The translations under genes and the position numbers were made by a program. Shown here one piece after another: positions 1-12,175 of a DNA stretch of 45,000 nucleotides; the stretch's first letter is position 1; each line of letters begins with the position of its first letter. Under the pieces are notes generated by a model, which ran no database searches, was not told the origin of the DNA, and saw nothing but the letters and a program-made list of their open reading frames with translations. Source of the stretch: Symbiodinium natans (taxonomy: Eukaryota > Sar > Dinophyceae > Suessiales > Symbiodiniaceae); the NCBI GenBank assembly GCA_905221605.1, contig CAJNDS010002123.1, positions 35,001 through 80,000 on the forward strand. Reading direction: 5' to 3'.

Positions 1-2118
1 AAGCTTAGGGCCCCTAAAGCCTAAACCCTAAACCTTAAGCCCTAAGACCTAAACCCTAAAGCCTAAACGCTGCCTTAAGAACCCCAAACCACCCTTTTTG
101 TAGGGCTCCCGAATCCGAGAAGCGGATTGTTACTTTGAACCTACACAAACAACGGGGTTTGGGGGGATCTTCAGGTAAACCCTAAACCCCAAGAATGTCT
201 TGTGAGATATAGGTTTCAGAAGCTGTGCAGGGGCCATCAAATGTAGGTTCGACTCGGAGTATGAAGATTGATCGTTCGAAGGTTTAGCGACTGGTGCTTG
301 AATAGGCGCTTCCATGCATAGCTGCATCAACAGCTGCCTAAGCCCTAAGCCCTAAAAGCCCTGAATGCCTGCGGGGGGGGGGTGGCGGGGCTGGGCTTAT
401 GCCCACGCCCTCAATCCGCAACTGAGTGTGCATTCCTGGACTCGTGTTTGCCTTTCGGTGTAGTGCGGCTTTCGGCATTAGGCGATATGTGTTTGGAGGG
501 TTGAGGGCAGTCTCCAAGCGTTGATGCGGCTGTAAACCCTAGACCCCCCTAAACCCTAAACCCTAAACCCTAAACCCAAACCCTAAACCCTAAACCCTAA
601 ACCCCAAACCCTAGACCTTCACCTCGCCTGAAGAAGATTGCTGTCTTGATGACCGCGCCGTCTTGCCAGAAGTACACACGTGCTCAGAGACCTAAAGCAA
701 CCCTGCACCATAAATCGCTCTAAAACCCTGTAAACCCTTACAAACCTTAGACGCTATACACCCTTAAACCTCTACAAGCCCTAGCAACCCTAAACCCTAA
801 ACCCCAAAACCTAAACCCTGAACCCTGAACCCTAAACCCTAAACCCTAAACCCTAAACCCCAAAACCTAAACCCTGAAACCTAAACCCAAAGCCCGAAAC
901 CTTACACCCTAAACCCTAAGGCCAGATCCGGCGGTCTCAGGACACCACCTCGAACCATCGGAAGCCAGAGGCTTGGAAGAAGTAGCCAGCAATGAGAGAC
1001 TGGCAGATTTGGCCCAGATGCCTTGGGAGCAAGCTTCGGGTTTCGGGACCCTCAACGAACACGTTGGGGTGCAAAATGTGGGTGACGCGAGGTCGGCTCT
1101 TGAGGTAAGACAGATTGTTGGTGATTCCCGAAATAGGGGGTGGGGCTTCCCAAAATTCAGGATTCTAGCATTCAGGGGTAGCCTCTAACCCGAAACTAAA
1201 CCCTCAACCCCTCTTGAGGGAAATCAGATTCGTCTGCTCAAGGTGACCTAGACTGAACTTGGAACCCTAGCACAAAAGCACTTTAGCTGTTTCTTAGGAA
1301 TAATAGTACACACAAATTAAGACCTCAGTCTCAAAGTATCCTTATAGGCAACAGCGATGCGGGCGCAAAGTTCCCGGTGGTCAGAGTACGGGGTGCGGAT
1401 TGGGGAGCATCCCACGTGATACAGCGCAGAATAGAGAATCTTTGTTATGACAACTGATGATCTTTAACCCTAAGCCCCCAACCCCAAAACCCAAAACCCT
1501 AAACCCTAAACCCCACTCCTGTAGGTCCTGCAGGTCCGTAACAATCCTGGGGGTGTACCTTAGACCCTGAAGGTTGTAGCCTTGGGTTTTGGGGGGAACC
1601 CTTTTAAAGATCCTTAAAGTAGTATAAGGGCAATTTTCGGCGTATGGTGAGGGGAACCTTTCGGGGTACACCTTAGGATGCGAGTCTTGATCCCTGAAAG
1701 CACGAACCTCCTCCAGCAAAAGTTGGCCAGGAAACGTGCGGGTGCGATTAAACGATCTCAGCGACAGGTCAACTCTCCTTGGTAAGCAAGTAAGCATCTT
1801 GTAACCGTAACCCTAAACTCTAAACCCTAAACCCTAAATCCTAAACCCTAGACCCTAGCAAGGGTTTAGGGTCTAGGGCTTGTGGTTTTAGGATCTGCTT
1901 ACTTATGTAAAAGGAACCCCCTGACCCAGAAAGCGCAAGAAATGGTGCCACTGTCATGGGTCCCCCCTCTATACTACCTCCCCCCTCAAACACCTTAGTC
2001 AGGCTTACGTATCCCTCATCGCCTTAATTGGGAGGAACCTAGGGGGGGGGGGGTAGGATAGAGGCGGGTAGTACCCCTAAACCCTAAATCCTCAACCCTA
2101 AACCCTACGTAGTAGGGG

Positions 2119-2403
2119 AACCCTAAACCCTAAACCCTAAACCCTAAACCCTAAACCCTAAACCCTAAACCCTAAACCCTAAACCCTAAACCCTAAACCC
2201 TAAACCCTAAACCCTAAACCCTAAACCCTAAACCCTAAACCCTAACTCCTAAACCCTAAACCCTAAACCCTAAACCCTAAACCCTAAACCCTAAACCCTA
2301 AACCCTAAACCCTAAACCCTAAACCCTAAACCCAAACCCTAAACCCTAAACCCTAAACCCTAAACCCTAAACCCTAAACCCTAAACCCTAAACCCTAAAC
2401 CCT
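2119..2403. repeat. Interstitial telomeric array (CCCTAAA)n
   Basis: This is the longest array in the window, about 40 nearly perfect CCCTAAA units on the + strand. There are two small irregularities, near 2244 (CTCCT) and 2330 (a lost CCT). Confidence 0.97.
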
Positions 2404-2480
2404 GGGATTCCAAGTCTCTCAGAAAGCCGATCGAGTTCCTTGGCTTGCGCAAGACCAGTGAGGAAGTCAAGCAGTGGGTT
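2403..2480 (-). pseudogene. Coding-like island (exon or gene fragment)
   Basis: On the minus strand this island reads 26 codons without a stop, beginning NPLLDFLTGLAQAKEL and continuing in an amphipathic helix-like pattern. It lies directly between telomeric arrays and has no start codon or full ORF. The family is not recognised. It may be an exon or a captured gene scrap. Confidence 0.35.
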
Positions 2481-2510
2481 TCGCGTTTAGGGTTCTTCGG
2501 AACCCGTAGA

Positions 2511-2605
2511 ACCCTAAACCCTAAACCCTAAACCCTAAACCCTAAACCCTAAACCCTAAACCCTAAACCCTAAACCCTAAACCCTAAAAACCCTAAACCT
2601 CACAT
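2511..2605. repeat. Interstitial telomeric array (CCCTAAA)n
   Basis: About 12 CCCTAAA units, ending with a degenerate AAAAACCCTAAACCT segment. Confidence 0.95.
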
Positions 2606-2619
2606 CTCAACCCTCAACT

Positions 2620-2751
2620 CGAAAGGCCGCGGTAAGCAAAATATGAGAAAAACAGCAGAGTGTTCGGAAGAGGCTCCGGCACTTCGTTGGCCACTTTGAA
2701 AAGCAAGCTTTGGCAGGTGGCTTCGAACTTGTCCAGTAGGGAGCCATACCT
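2620..2751 (-). pseudogene. Coding-like island (exon or gene fragment)
   Basis: Minus-strand reading gives 44 codons without a stop, beginning RYGSLLDKFEATCQSLLFKV and followed by a hydrophobic, aromatic-rich stretch. Many third positions are G or C (GGC, TCC, CTG, GAC, AAG, TTC), as expected for a coding exon in a moderately GC-rich genome. It is flanked by telomeric arrays on both sides. No family is recognised and no start is visible. Confidence 0.4.
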
Positions 2752-2759
2752 TGGTAGCC

Positions 2760-2935
2760 AAGGGTTTCGGGTTTAGGGTTTCGGGTTTAGGGCTTAGGCT
2801 TGGAGCTTGGGGCTTGGGGCCTAGGGTTTAGGGTTTAGGGTTTCGGGCTTTAGGGCTTAGGGCTTAGGGCTTAGGGTTTAGGGTTTAGGGCTTAGGGTTT
2901 AGGGTTCAGGGCTGAGGGTTTAGGGTTTAGGGAAG
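2760..2935. repeat. Degenerate telomeric array (TTTAGGG)n, inverted relative to the previous array
   Basis: TTTAGGG units are mixed with CTTAGGG, TTTCGGG and TTCAGGG variants. The array is in the opposite orientation to 2119-2605. Confidence 0.9.
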
Positions 2936-3060
2936 CCCAGTAACTATATTAATTATATTGTAGTCAGAGTAAACGTTGTGGGGTTGCTTACTTTAGAAGG
3001 GAACCCTTGAACCTCCCAAAACAAGCGGAAAAGGGCATCGCGGGGCTACCAAAAGGGTGG

Positions 3061-3136
3061 AGTTTAGGGTTTAGGGTTTAGGGTTTAGGGTTTAGGGTTT
3101 AGGGTTGAGGGTTGAAGGTTTAGGGTTTAGGGCCAA
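3061..3136. repeat. Interstitial telomeric array (TTTAGGG)n
   Basis: About 9 units in the G-rich orientation, with TTGAGGG variants at the distal end. Confidence 0.93.
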
Positions 3137-3265
3137 GAGACAGGCTCAAGTGCTGACCTCCTACGTCAGCAACTGCCCGGCACATGGCTTGCCCGACGTC
3201 CTCGCATATGTTGACCTTTGTGGCTCCAAAAACTCGAAGTACTGGTTGCATAAGAACTGCTTGAA
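3130..3265 (-). pseudogene. Possible exon fragment
   Basis: Minus-strand reading from about 3265 gives an open stretch containing QPVLRVFGATKVNICEDVGQ and then AMCRAVADVGGQ, running into the telomeric repeat. A T-rich stretch ending in CAAGCAG just upstream could be a 3' splice acceptor. The family is not recognised. Confidence 0.3.
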
Positions 3266-4247
3266 TATAAAACAAATATGAATCCCTACTTGCCCTTTTT
3301 AGACAGAAGCATGTTGAGTCTTGGGGGGTTCCCAAGCAATGAGTAGTAGAAGTCATGAATTGTTTTGCTGGGTTCTGCTCAGGTCCTTACATTAGGTTGC
3401 CATAACAGAGCCCTAAACCCTAAACCCTAAACCCTAAACCCTAAACCCCAAACCCCAAACCCCAAACCCTAAACCCTAAACCCTAAACTCTAAACCTAAT
3501 ACTGCATGTTGGCCTTGTGGCCCTGTTGGGGCATCTTGGGATCGACTCCTTGACCGGAACCCCAGCACTTCTTACCGAACTTCAGCTCCTAACGGTCGAA
3601 GAGTAGCTGCATGGTCCCCTGGTTTAGGGTTTAGGGTTTAGGGTTTAGGGTTTAGGGTTTAGCCTGGGTTGAGGGTTCTGACTTACAGGGCCCTTGGGTG
3701 TTCGAGGGTGTAGAAGGGGCACGTAAGGGGTTTTGATTCAGGGGCCATACTAAGGGACTGGATTAGGGTTTAGGGCTTAGGCTCAGGTCAAGTGCAGCCA
3801 GGACACGAAAGGAAGGGGAATGGCCCTAATTGCTGAGAGAATCAAGGACGCCTCGCGAGTCCTCATCTTGGCGTTCGGGCTTCATTGTTGATAGGGTTTA
3901 GGCTTAGGGTCTAGGGCTTATATAGGGCTTGCAGGGTTTCTAGGCTTTATAGCGAATAGGATTACTGGGGAAAGGTTGCCGCGGTGAGTGGGAAGCTGTG
4001 AACCATGTATAAAGCCAGCATAATAAGCAGACAAACGGAACCTGCTCAAAGCAGGAGCAGACAGACGCCTGGAATCTAGGCGACTTCCTGCATGATCCGT
4101 GACCCTAAACTAAACCCTAAACCACTAAACCCGAAACCCTAAACCTCCACCGGAATGCTACCTTTCCGGCCCTGCGTTTAGGACCTAAAGATCGCTTCCC
4201 AAAACCGTACGGGGGGACTGACCGGGCCGGCCGGATTTTGCATAGGT

Positions 4248-4345
4248 GTTTAGGGTTTACGGTTTAGGGTTTGGGGTTTAGGGTTTGGGGTTTAGGGATA
4301 GGGTTTAGGGTTTGGGGTTTAGGGTTTAGGGTTTGGGGTTTAGGG
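4248..4345. repeat. Telomeric array TTTAGGG / TTTGGGG
   Basis: Alternating TTTAGGG and TTTGGGG units. The minus-strand ORF through it (NPKPQTL repeats) is repeat-derived. Confidence 0.92.
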
Positions 4346-4493
4346 TTTTCGGGCTTAGGGCTACTACGCACCCTGAGGTTGCCAAGGGTCTGCACGCTCT
4401 GGTGAATCTCGCTTTTCCGGAACAGCTCCCGCCTCGAAGATTCGAAGGGGTGACGCTCGGCTTGAGGATCTGAAACCCCTAAGCCATACAACC

Positions 4494-4615
4494 CTTAGGG
4501 TTTAGGGTCTAGGGGTTTTGGTTTAGGGTTTAGGGTTTAGGGGTCAGGGTTTAGGGTTTAGGGTTTAGGGCGTAGGGTTTAGAATTCACGGTTTAAGGAT
4601 TTAGGGTTTAGGGCC
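4494..4615. repeat. Telomeric array (TTTAGGG)n, degenerate
   Basis: TTTAGGG units with several variants. Confidence 0.9.
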
Positions 4616-4625
4616 TTGGGTATAC

Positions 4626-4703
4626 CTTGGGATGTTCCCTGCTAACAGTCCCTTACGGGGATTATAATGTAAGGTACTACATTCCCAGGGGGAACATCCC
4701 AAG
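4626..4703. mobile_element. Short palindromic element, MITE-like
   Basis: The 14-base arms CTTGGGATGTTCCC (4626-4639) and GGGAACATCCCAAG (4690-4703) are perfect inverted repeats around a 50-base centre. The structure suggests a miniature inverted-repeat element, but no target duplication was established. Confidence 0.4.
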
Positions 4704-5379
4704 CCTATGACGTGCACCCTAAGCCCTAAACCCTAAACCCTAAACCCTAAACCCTAAACCCTGAACATGCCAGGGTATACACGAACCCAGATCCCAGCGG
4801 ACCACAGCTGGGAAGCACCCAATGCCCCAACCCGACGGACCAATGCCCCAGCCCGAACTCTTAGGGATGTCGGGGATCCTTAGGCATGTAGAGTTTTAGG
4901 GTTTAGGGTTTAGGGTTTAGGGTTTGGGCTGTGTGACTTTGGAGTTTAGGGGTTGAGTTTGGGCTTCGGGATGACAGAGTTTGGGGTTTAGGGTTTAGGG
5001 TTTAGGTTAAGTGGAGGGGGGTACGCAAAGAGGCAACAAAAACAGTCTGGTTAAAGGTTGCGGGTTCACCCAAACATCGAGGACACTGAGCCTGAAACCT
5101 GAACCCTAAGCCCTTCGCCTTGAAAGCTGAAACCCTAAGCCCCTAAACCGTTTAACCCCTTGAACCCTGAAGCCTCGACCCTAAACCCCTAAGACCCTAA
5201 GCCTTGGTAGCCCAGGAACCATATTGCAATAAGGGTACCCTTGCTAGGGTTGGTTACTTAATAAAGGAGCCTTGAACTACAAACCCTCAACCCTGAACCC
5301 TAACACCTAAGCCCCTAAGCCCCTAAGCCCCTAAACCCTAAACCCTAAACAGTAAACCCTAAACCCTAAACCCTGACCC

Positions 5380-5512
5380 CCGAAGAGCAGCTGAGCTGCC
5401 AGATGTGGTACTGGCTCTGGAAGTCGTTCTTCATGCAATCGATGAGGTCATACACAAACTTCCTTGGGCGGCTCTTTACGGGCTCAGAGGCGCTGGGCAG
5501 TAGGGCCTGTGG
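5380..5512 (-). pseudogene. Coding-like island, probable exon
   Basis: Minus-strand reading gives about 44 codons open from ACAG|GCC, a plausible 3' splice acceptor, and including RKFVYDLIDCMKNDFQSQYH. Almost every codon ends in G or C (GAC CTC ATC, TGC ATG AAG AAC GAC TTC CAG), which favours this strand over the also open antisense frame. There is no start codon. Telomeric arrays flank both sides. The family is not recognised. Confidence 0.45.
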
Positions 5513-5527
5513 TATATGCTAGATCCG

Positions 5528-5632
5528 GAGCCCTAAACCCTAAACCCTAAACCCTAAACCCTAAACCCTAAACCCTAAACCCTAAACCCTAAACCCTAAA
5601 CCCTAAACCCTAAACCCTAAACCCTAAACCCC
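5528..5632. repeat. Interstitial telomeric array (CCCTAAA)n
   Basis: About 15 nearly perfect units. Confidence 0.96.
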
Positions 5633-6387
5633 AAAACCTAAACCAAACAAAACCGAACAAAGACAACTTGCTGCTTCTGAGCCTTGGTTTCTGCCCGGAT
5701 GCAAAAGAGTCGCGTCCACCTATCGTCGAGAGAGCATGAGGCCCCCAACACCCTCTCGTTGAGGGAAGTAGGGTTTAGGGTTTAGGGTTTAGGGTTTAGG
5801 GTTTAGGGTTCAGGGTTCAGGGTTTAGCATTTGAGGTTTCGGGTTCAGGGGCTTAAAGTTTAAAGGGTTGAGGGAACTGAAGGGGCTTAGGGAATTTGGG
5901 TAGGGATTCAGGGTTTAGGGTCTGGGGTAGAAGTAGGGATTTAGGGGTTTAGAGTTTCCTCATAAATGCCCTGAACTCTCAGTAGCCCAAGCCCTGCACA
6001 AAGTACGCGCAGCTCAGGTGCTCAGCATTTAGCATGCAGGGTTTTAAAGGCTCAGCGCAGGACGCCGAGTTGAACGTACAAGGTTCATTGGGCGCAAGAT
6101 ACTGGCCAGTCTCTGGATTTTATTGGAGGTTTGGGTTTGGGGTGTACTGCATAGGGTTTGGGGTTTGACGTGTGGAATTGGGGGGTCTGTTACCGCGTCC
6201 TTGGACAGCCCTTCTTGACAACCCTAAACCCTAAACCCTAAACCCTAAACCCTAAACCCTAAACCCTAAATCCTAAACCCTAAACTCTCACTTCGTGCCT
6301 GTCTGCGGCACCTGCGAAGTGTGCGAGTCCTTCCAGGCTGTCGGGTGGGGAGCTTTGGGCTGGCTACAGCTCTAGGGTATTTACACA

Positions 6388-6508
6388 CTTATTACTATTA
6401 CAATTATTATTATTATTATTATGATTATTACTATAATTATTTTAATTATTATTATGATTATGATTATTATTATTATTATTATTATGATTATGATTATTAT
6501 TATTATTA
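6388..6508. repeat. ATT/TTA trinucleotide microsatellite
   Basis: About 120 bases of TTA/ATT with occasional G and C interruptions. The tyrosine-rich ORF across it is an artefact of the repeat. Confidence 0.95.
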
Positions 6509-6710
6509 GGGCATAGGGCCCTCAACCCTGAACTCTGAAGTCCAAGCTTCCTGCCAACAGCGAAACTGGGCTGTTCAGACCCTTGATTGCTAAGTGTGAC
6601 CCAGGAAAAAGCCCAAAACCCTAAACCTTTAACCCTATAAACCGCACGGACCCATCAAAAACTCCAATTCTTGAGCGCCGGAGAGCGTCAAAGTCCTAGA
6701 CGCCGCAACC

Positions 6711-7055
6711 CTAAACCCCAAACCCAAACCCCCAAACCCCTAAACCCCTAAACCCCCAAACCCCCAAACCCCCAAACCCCCAACCCCCAAACCCCCAAAC
6801 CCCCAAACCCCCAAAACCCCCAAACCCCAAACCCCCCAACCCCAAACCCCCAAACCCCCAAACCCCTAAACCCCTAAACCACCTAAACCCCTAAACCCCC
6901 AAACCCCCAAACCCTAAACCCCCCAACCCCCAAACCCCCCCAAACCCCCAAAACCCCCCCCAAACCCCCAAACCCCCAAACCCCTAAACCCCTAAACCCC
7001 TAAACCCCTAAACCCCTAAACCCCTAAACCCCTAAACCCCTAAACCCCTAAACCA
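6711..7055. repeat. Variant telomere-like array, CCCCCAAA / CCCCTAAA
   Basis: About 345 bases of units with longer C runs and A in place of T (CCCCCAAA), grading into regular CCCCTAAA at the right end. This differs from the 7-base units elsewhere. Confidence 0.93.
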
Positions 7056-7059
7056 AAAA

Positions 7060-7073
7060 AACCGTATATATGC

Positions 7074-7110
<37 letters not shown>

Positions 7111-7112
7111 TC
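7060..7112. repeat. (TA)n microsatellite
   Basis: Alternating TATATA with TGCA and TGTA interruptions, directly following the variant C-rich array. Confidence 0.93.
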
Positions 7113-7528
7113 CCAGCAGCCATATATGCCCTGTCTACCTGAAGCCTGGAGTGGTAGCCTGAGGCTTCCAACACCCTAAAAACCTGAAACCTAAACCATA
7201 GAACCCTTAATAACCCTTAGCCCCAAAAAAACCCTCAACCCTAAAACTCCAAACCCGACAGTCCTAAGGCCGAAAACCCTAAACCCAAAAACCCCAAACC
7301 CCGAAAGCTCTCGCGAGCTTGACGCGTTTAGGTGCCTAGGGTATAGGGTGTAGGGTACATAGGGTATAGTCTTTATGGCTGGGGTCGCTGAGGGTTTAGG
7401 GGTTTGGGGTTCGGAGGCCGAAAGCCTTTAAACCCAGCAGCTGCAAGCACAAGAACGCCTGGAGGGCGTCCAGGATCAACAGCTCCGCGCCCTCTCCCAT
7501 TGCGTCACACACACACACAGGAGCGGCG

Positions 7529-7617
7529 TAAACCCTAAACCCTAAACCCTAAACCCTAAACCCTAAACCCTAAACCCTAAACCCTAAACCCTAAACCCTA
7601 AACCCTAAACCCTAAAC
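7529..7617. repeat. Interstitial telomeric array (CCCTAAA)n
   Basis: About 12 perfect units. Confidence 0.96.
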
Positions 7618-8015
7618 AACGGGAGACTTTGGGCTACGCTGGGCCTCTGCCGCTTGAGCCGCCGTTTCGGGTTTAGGGCTCAGGGTTTTTGGGGCTGAAC
7701 TCTGAACCTAACCCCTAACCCTTAACCCCTAACCCCTAACCCCTAACCCCTAAACCCTAAACCTTAAACCCTCAACCGCATAGAAGGATTCGGGCCTGTT
7801 CGGGTTTCGATAAGCCTGGGCTAGGAAACGCAGCAACACAGTCAAAATAGGAGCCTATCAAACTAGAATCGTGCTTTGGGTTTCTTGCCTATTGATGTGT
7901 CGGGATGGTAAGGGGTAGGCGACTGGTCATTCAATCTAGGGACGCAGGTGATTCCAGTTTAGAGGCTTAGGTACACCCTACACCCTACACGCTACACCCT
8001 GAACCCTGAACCCTA

Positions 8016-8127
8016 AAGGCCTAAAAGCCTAAAAGCCGAAAAGCCTAAAAGCCTAAAAGCCGAAAAGCCTAAAAGCCTAAAAGCCTAAAAGCCTACAAGC
8101 CTACAAGCCGAAAAGCCTAAAAGCCTA
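8016..8127. repeat. Tandem repeat of CCTAAAAG-type units
   Basis: Ten or more copies of a short unit reading AAAAGCCTA or AAAAGCCGA, a telomere-derived but distinct minisatellite. Confidence 0.88.
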
Positions 8128-8904
8128 CATCAGATTAGCTTCCTGGGATCCCTAAGAGCCCAAAACCCCCCCCCCCCCCTGGGCTCTCAGCTGCGTCTTG
8201 TAGATTCCGTCCGTCACGCGGAGCTGAACCTTCTTGAGGTTTAGGGTTTAGGGTTTAGGGCTTCGGGTTGAGGGTCTTTCGGACCCTACCCTGAATTTAC
8301 GTAGTCTTGACCGCTGAGATTCAACGCCGCCGTACCGCGACCTGCAAGGTTGAGTCCGCGCGAAGTATGAGGTCCTTGCTTGGAGGTTCACCGGTCACAG
8401 GCACTTATAGCCCCATTTGTAAGTATGCTTATAACCTACTTAGGGGACTGGGGGGGTTTTCAGTACCGTTATAATTGGGGTTTATATGTACCCCTGAACC
8501 TCCAAGTAGAGCGCAGGGTCTAGTGGGGAAAGGCACTTAAGGAAGCCTAGACCCTAAACTCGGCACGCCTGTTTGCAAAACTGAAGGAACCAGTTCTTGG
8601 GAGTGTTAGGGACTACTACGAGACCGAAGAGTTGTCTAGGAAGACAAATGGTGCCCTTTTTGGTGTAAAGGGGCTTGCAGGGGAATCTGCACCCTAAAAC
8701 AAGCGAATAAGGGCCTAGGGTTCAGGGTTCAGGGCTTCGGTAGAGTTCAGGGTTTAGGTGGGGGGTTCCTGGACGAGGCTGCGGACTCTCGTGGAACATC
8801 TATCCCTTAAGGACATTGCAAGCAAATGTGCCTCACCATGAGCATAAACGCAATCATCTCCTGGTAGTTGCAGGCTTGTGGGAGGTTTAAGGTTTAGATA
8901 GGGT

Positions 8905-9002
8905 TTAGGGTTTAGGGTTTAGGGTTTAGGGCTTAGGGCTTAGGGCTTAGGGCTTAGGGTTTAGGGCTTAGGGTTTAGGGTTTAGGGCTTAGGGCTTAGG
9001 GT
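8905..9002. repeat. Telomeric array TTTAGGG / CTTAGGG
   Basis: About 13 units, a mix of TTTAGGG and CTTAGGG. Confidence 0.92.
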
Positions 9003-9424
9003 GGTGTAAGGCTTGATGGCTTAAGGTTTGTGGCTGTCGGGGTTCAGGGTAGGGGGCGGGGGGGGGGCTTTCGTTTTGCATGAGTTTGTGACTGTGTGCT
9101 TTTGCAATGTTCTGGAAGAGCAGAAATAGGACTTCAGGGGCAAGACCGCAAACTCTCTAAACTCACTGAACCCCAAACTCTATGCCCTAAACCGCTCTAA
9201 AGCCTAAACCCTAACCCTGATCCCTAAACAACCCTAAACCTTAAGCCCTATCTAAACCCTACCTGAACTCTAAACCCTAATTAAGCCCTAAGCCTTAAGC
9301 CCCAAACGCTAAAGACCCTCCGCTTCCTAAACTCCCGACCCTGAAGCCCGATTTCCCACATACCTTATGTCACCTAGGGCTTAGGGCACATTATCTTGGT
9401 TGCTGTGTACCCTAGGCCACAAAA

Positions 9425-9514
9425 GGTTCACCTTTCAAGTATGGTAGGAATATAGATACCCTAAACGGTTCAACTTTCAAGTATGGTAGGAATATAGATA
9501 CCCTAAACGGTTCA
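9425..9514. repeat. 42-bp tandem duplication
   Basis: The unit starting GGTTCA at 9425 recurs at 9467, with a partial third start at 9509. The two copies differ by about one base. Confidence 0.9.
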
Positions 9515-11220
9515 AGGTTGCCTACTCAGCTACTAAGGTATAGAGGAATTTCAGCTGGTTTTGAAAGCTAGGTAATCGAGTTAAAAACTCAGGGTTGGAC
9601 GTCAAGGTTAAGGCTCTTGGATTCCGGCTTCGGGGAGTCGGGGGGGGGGGGGGGGGAGGGGAGTAGCAGCTCGGCTGCACAAACTAAGCCCAAAGATCCT
9701 GAATCTTGGGATTTAGGCTACATGCAGGTCCACCCGTGTCAGTCTTCCTATAAGGCCACCACAGGGTTGGATCGGCTTCCATAAATGTTTGGAATAAACG
9801 CTAAGCCCGAAACCTTTAAAACCTAAAGCCTAAACCTCAAGTAAAACCCAGACCCTAAACCATAAACGCTAAACCCATGGCCCATCGCGTCCTCGCATGC
9901 AGAGCCCATCCGCAAACGCTTTGCACAGCTTCCTGACTGAAATGTTGGGTTCTTCAGGGAGGGGGTGCCAAGGGCGGCCCAAGGTTCCCTAATACCCCCC
10001 ACGACTCCCTAAGGCTCCCTAAGCTTCCCCAAGGTTCGCTAGGTTCCTACCCGCCTTGAACCCCCTCCCTAAATCCTTTATCTACCTTAAACCCTACCCC
10101 TAAACCCTAAACCCGAAACCCTAAACCCTAAACCCTAAACCCTAAGCCCTTGAACCCCCCTCCCTTAAGAACCCAAAAATGGATTCCTGACTGAAAGGCT
10201 CCTCCCTCCCCTCCAAGCCCGGCTTAGGGTGTCTGGAAGTACAATATTGGAGCCTTAATAACTAGAATAGGGCGCTGCTTGGAGGCTTAGGGTTTAGGGT
10301 TTAGGGTTTAGGGTTTAGGGTTTAAGGTTTAGGGTTTAGGGTACTGTACTTATAACCCTAATTATAACTGTACTTATAAGCCCCCTGAGTCCCTAAGTAG
10401 GTTATAAGTAGACTTCTAAGTGTGGTTATAAGTACCCATGAACCTCCAAGTGGGGGTTGTTATAGTATATTCCTAAAGGGACCATACAGTAAGGAAATGC
10501 CATTCGTAGTTATCCCGACCCCTATGTTAAAAGCCTCGGGCTTGGGGTTTAGGGCTTGGGGATTCCTATGATAACCGGAAACTATGCAGAAGAAACATTG
10601 GTGCCATGTGGCCTCAATACGGCCGCAGTGCTCAGGAAAGGCAACCCAAAAAGGTTTGGCTTGGGATTCAAGGTCCTGGGGGGATTCAGGTAGCGAAAAT
10701 GAAAAGAAAACAAAGAAAATAAACCCTGAACCGTAAGCCCAAAACCCAAAACTCTAAACCCTTAGAGGGTTTTGCGTTCCCAGAATATGGGGTCTTTCGA
10801 GCGTTTAGGGTCTTGGGCTCAGGGTCTTTTGAGGTCTTGCCAGCGTTTCTCTTCTGAGTCTCCGGGTTTTTGGTTTAGGGTTTGAGGCTTAGGGTTGCCC
10901 AATCCTACACCCGCAGAAGCCACTGAAAGCGACACCTATCGAATCCTTCAGGTGCACGAAAACCTATAACCTCTAAAATCCGGATGTTGGGGGGACCCAT
11001 AACCCTAATTCCGCAAGAGCACTGCGAGGGCCCAAGCTCGCGGCGTCTTTTGCAAGTTTGGCTGCTTTCGAAGCTCATGAACCGAATGGGCATAGCGGCA
11101 AGTCTTGCCTCAACGGGGCTTGCGCATGGTCGCTTCTCAATGTTTATGGCCCCCTTTTTTTGGGGGTTGCTATGATAAGGCGGCCCCTAATCTGGTGGGC
11201 TGGCCTTTAAAATCTCTGAA

Positions 11221-11264
11221 AAATATTTAGATATAGGGTCCCAAATATTTAGATATAGGGTCCC
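11221..11264. repeat. 22-bp perfect tandem duplication
   Basis: AAATATTTAGATATAGGG followed by TCCC is repeated exactly twice (11221-11242 and 11243-11264). Confidence 0.95.
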
Positions 11265-12175
11265 TTATAAACCCAAATAAGAAAAATAAAAAATGCCTCC
11301 AAAAACAACGTAGTAATGTTATTTAGGGTACCCAAAACCGAACCAGAACTTAGAGAAGTGACCACATGGTCATGGTTTTGGCAGCTCCTCCTTCTCGGGT
11401 GGGCAGTACCCAGTTGGGGAACCTGAATCCTGAACCCTCAAAACCCTAAACTTGAAACCTGAACCCTGAACCCTAAATCCTAAATCCTAAATCCTAGACC
11501 ACAAAAACGCAATTTGATGTTCAGGGTCCCGGTCGGACTGATGCTTGACCTCGAGGGTTTTACTGTGGCATTCTTGTGAAACTGGTTTTAGGGTTTAGGG
11601 TTTTAGGGTACTTAAAGCCTGATCACAGTATGGCTTTTCGTACCTGTTTCCAGCGCATTCGCGCGCCAGCTGGACTAGAGCAATCGACGTGCCTGAAGAA
11701 CCCCAGCTAGGCTTGCAACTTAGCCGTAGTTGCTGGGATGTCCGGCTACCTGCATAAAATGTGGTCCTCCCGCATTGACGCGCCTGTACGTCATGTCTCC
11801 ACTGACTACGCCCAACCCCCTAAAAAACCAAAACCTCTCAACACCCCTGAACTCCCCTCCCCTTCAAACCCTGAAACCCCTAAAACACCTCTGCCCCAAA
11901 GCCCCTTTGACCCACCGCTCAACGGATCCAAGCGGGTGGAATGGGGGGGGGGGGGGGGTGTAAGGGGGCCTTAAATTTGAGGCGCACTTTGGGAGTATCA
12001 AAGCCCTTATTTGGGAAGATGGGGGCCCTTGCTCCCCCCTCCTTTCCACCATTTTGGTTCCTTACGAACCCTTAACTCCCTCCTCCCTGCCCCCCTCTCC
12101 GAGCTTCCCAACTGGCACACTTTCCTCGTTCAAAGAAGTAGCACATCTTCCTCGGAACTGGACTTCAGGGTCTAG

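Noticed and set aside
1381-1797. 138-aa minus-strand ORF in the left flank
   Set aside because: Its middle runs through a telomeric array and the rest shows no motif or codon pattern that supports a gene.
4264-4491. 75-aa ORF with NPKPQTL repeats
   Set aside because: Telomeric TTTAGGG/TTTGGGG repeat read on the minus strand.
6321-6509. Tyrosine-rich 62-aa ORF
   Set aside because: Translation of the ATT microsatellite.
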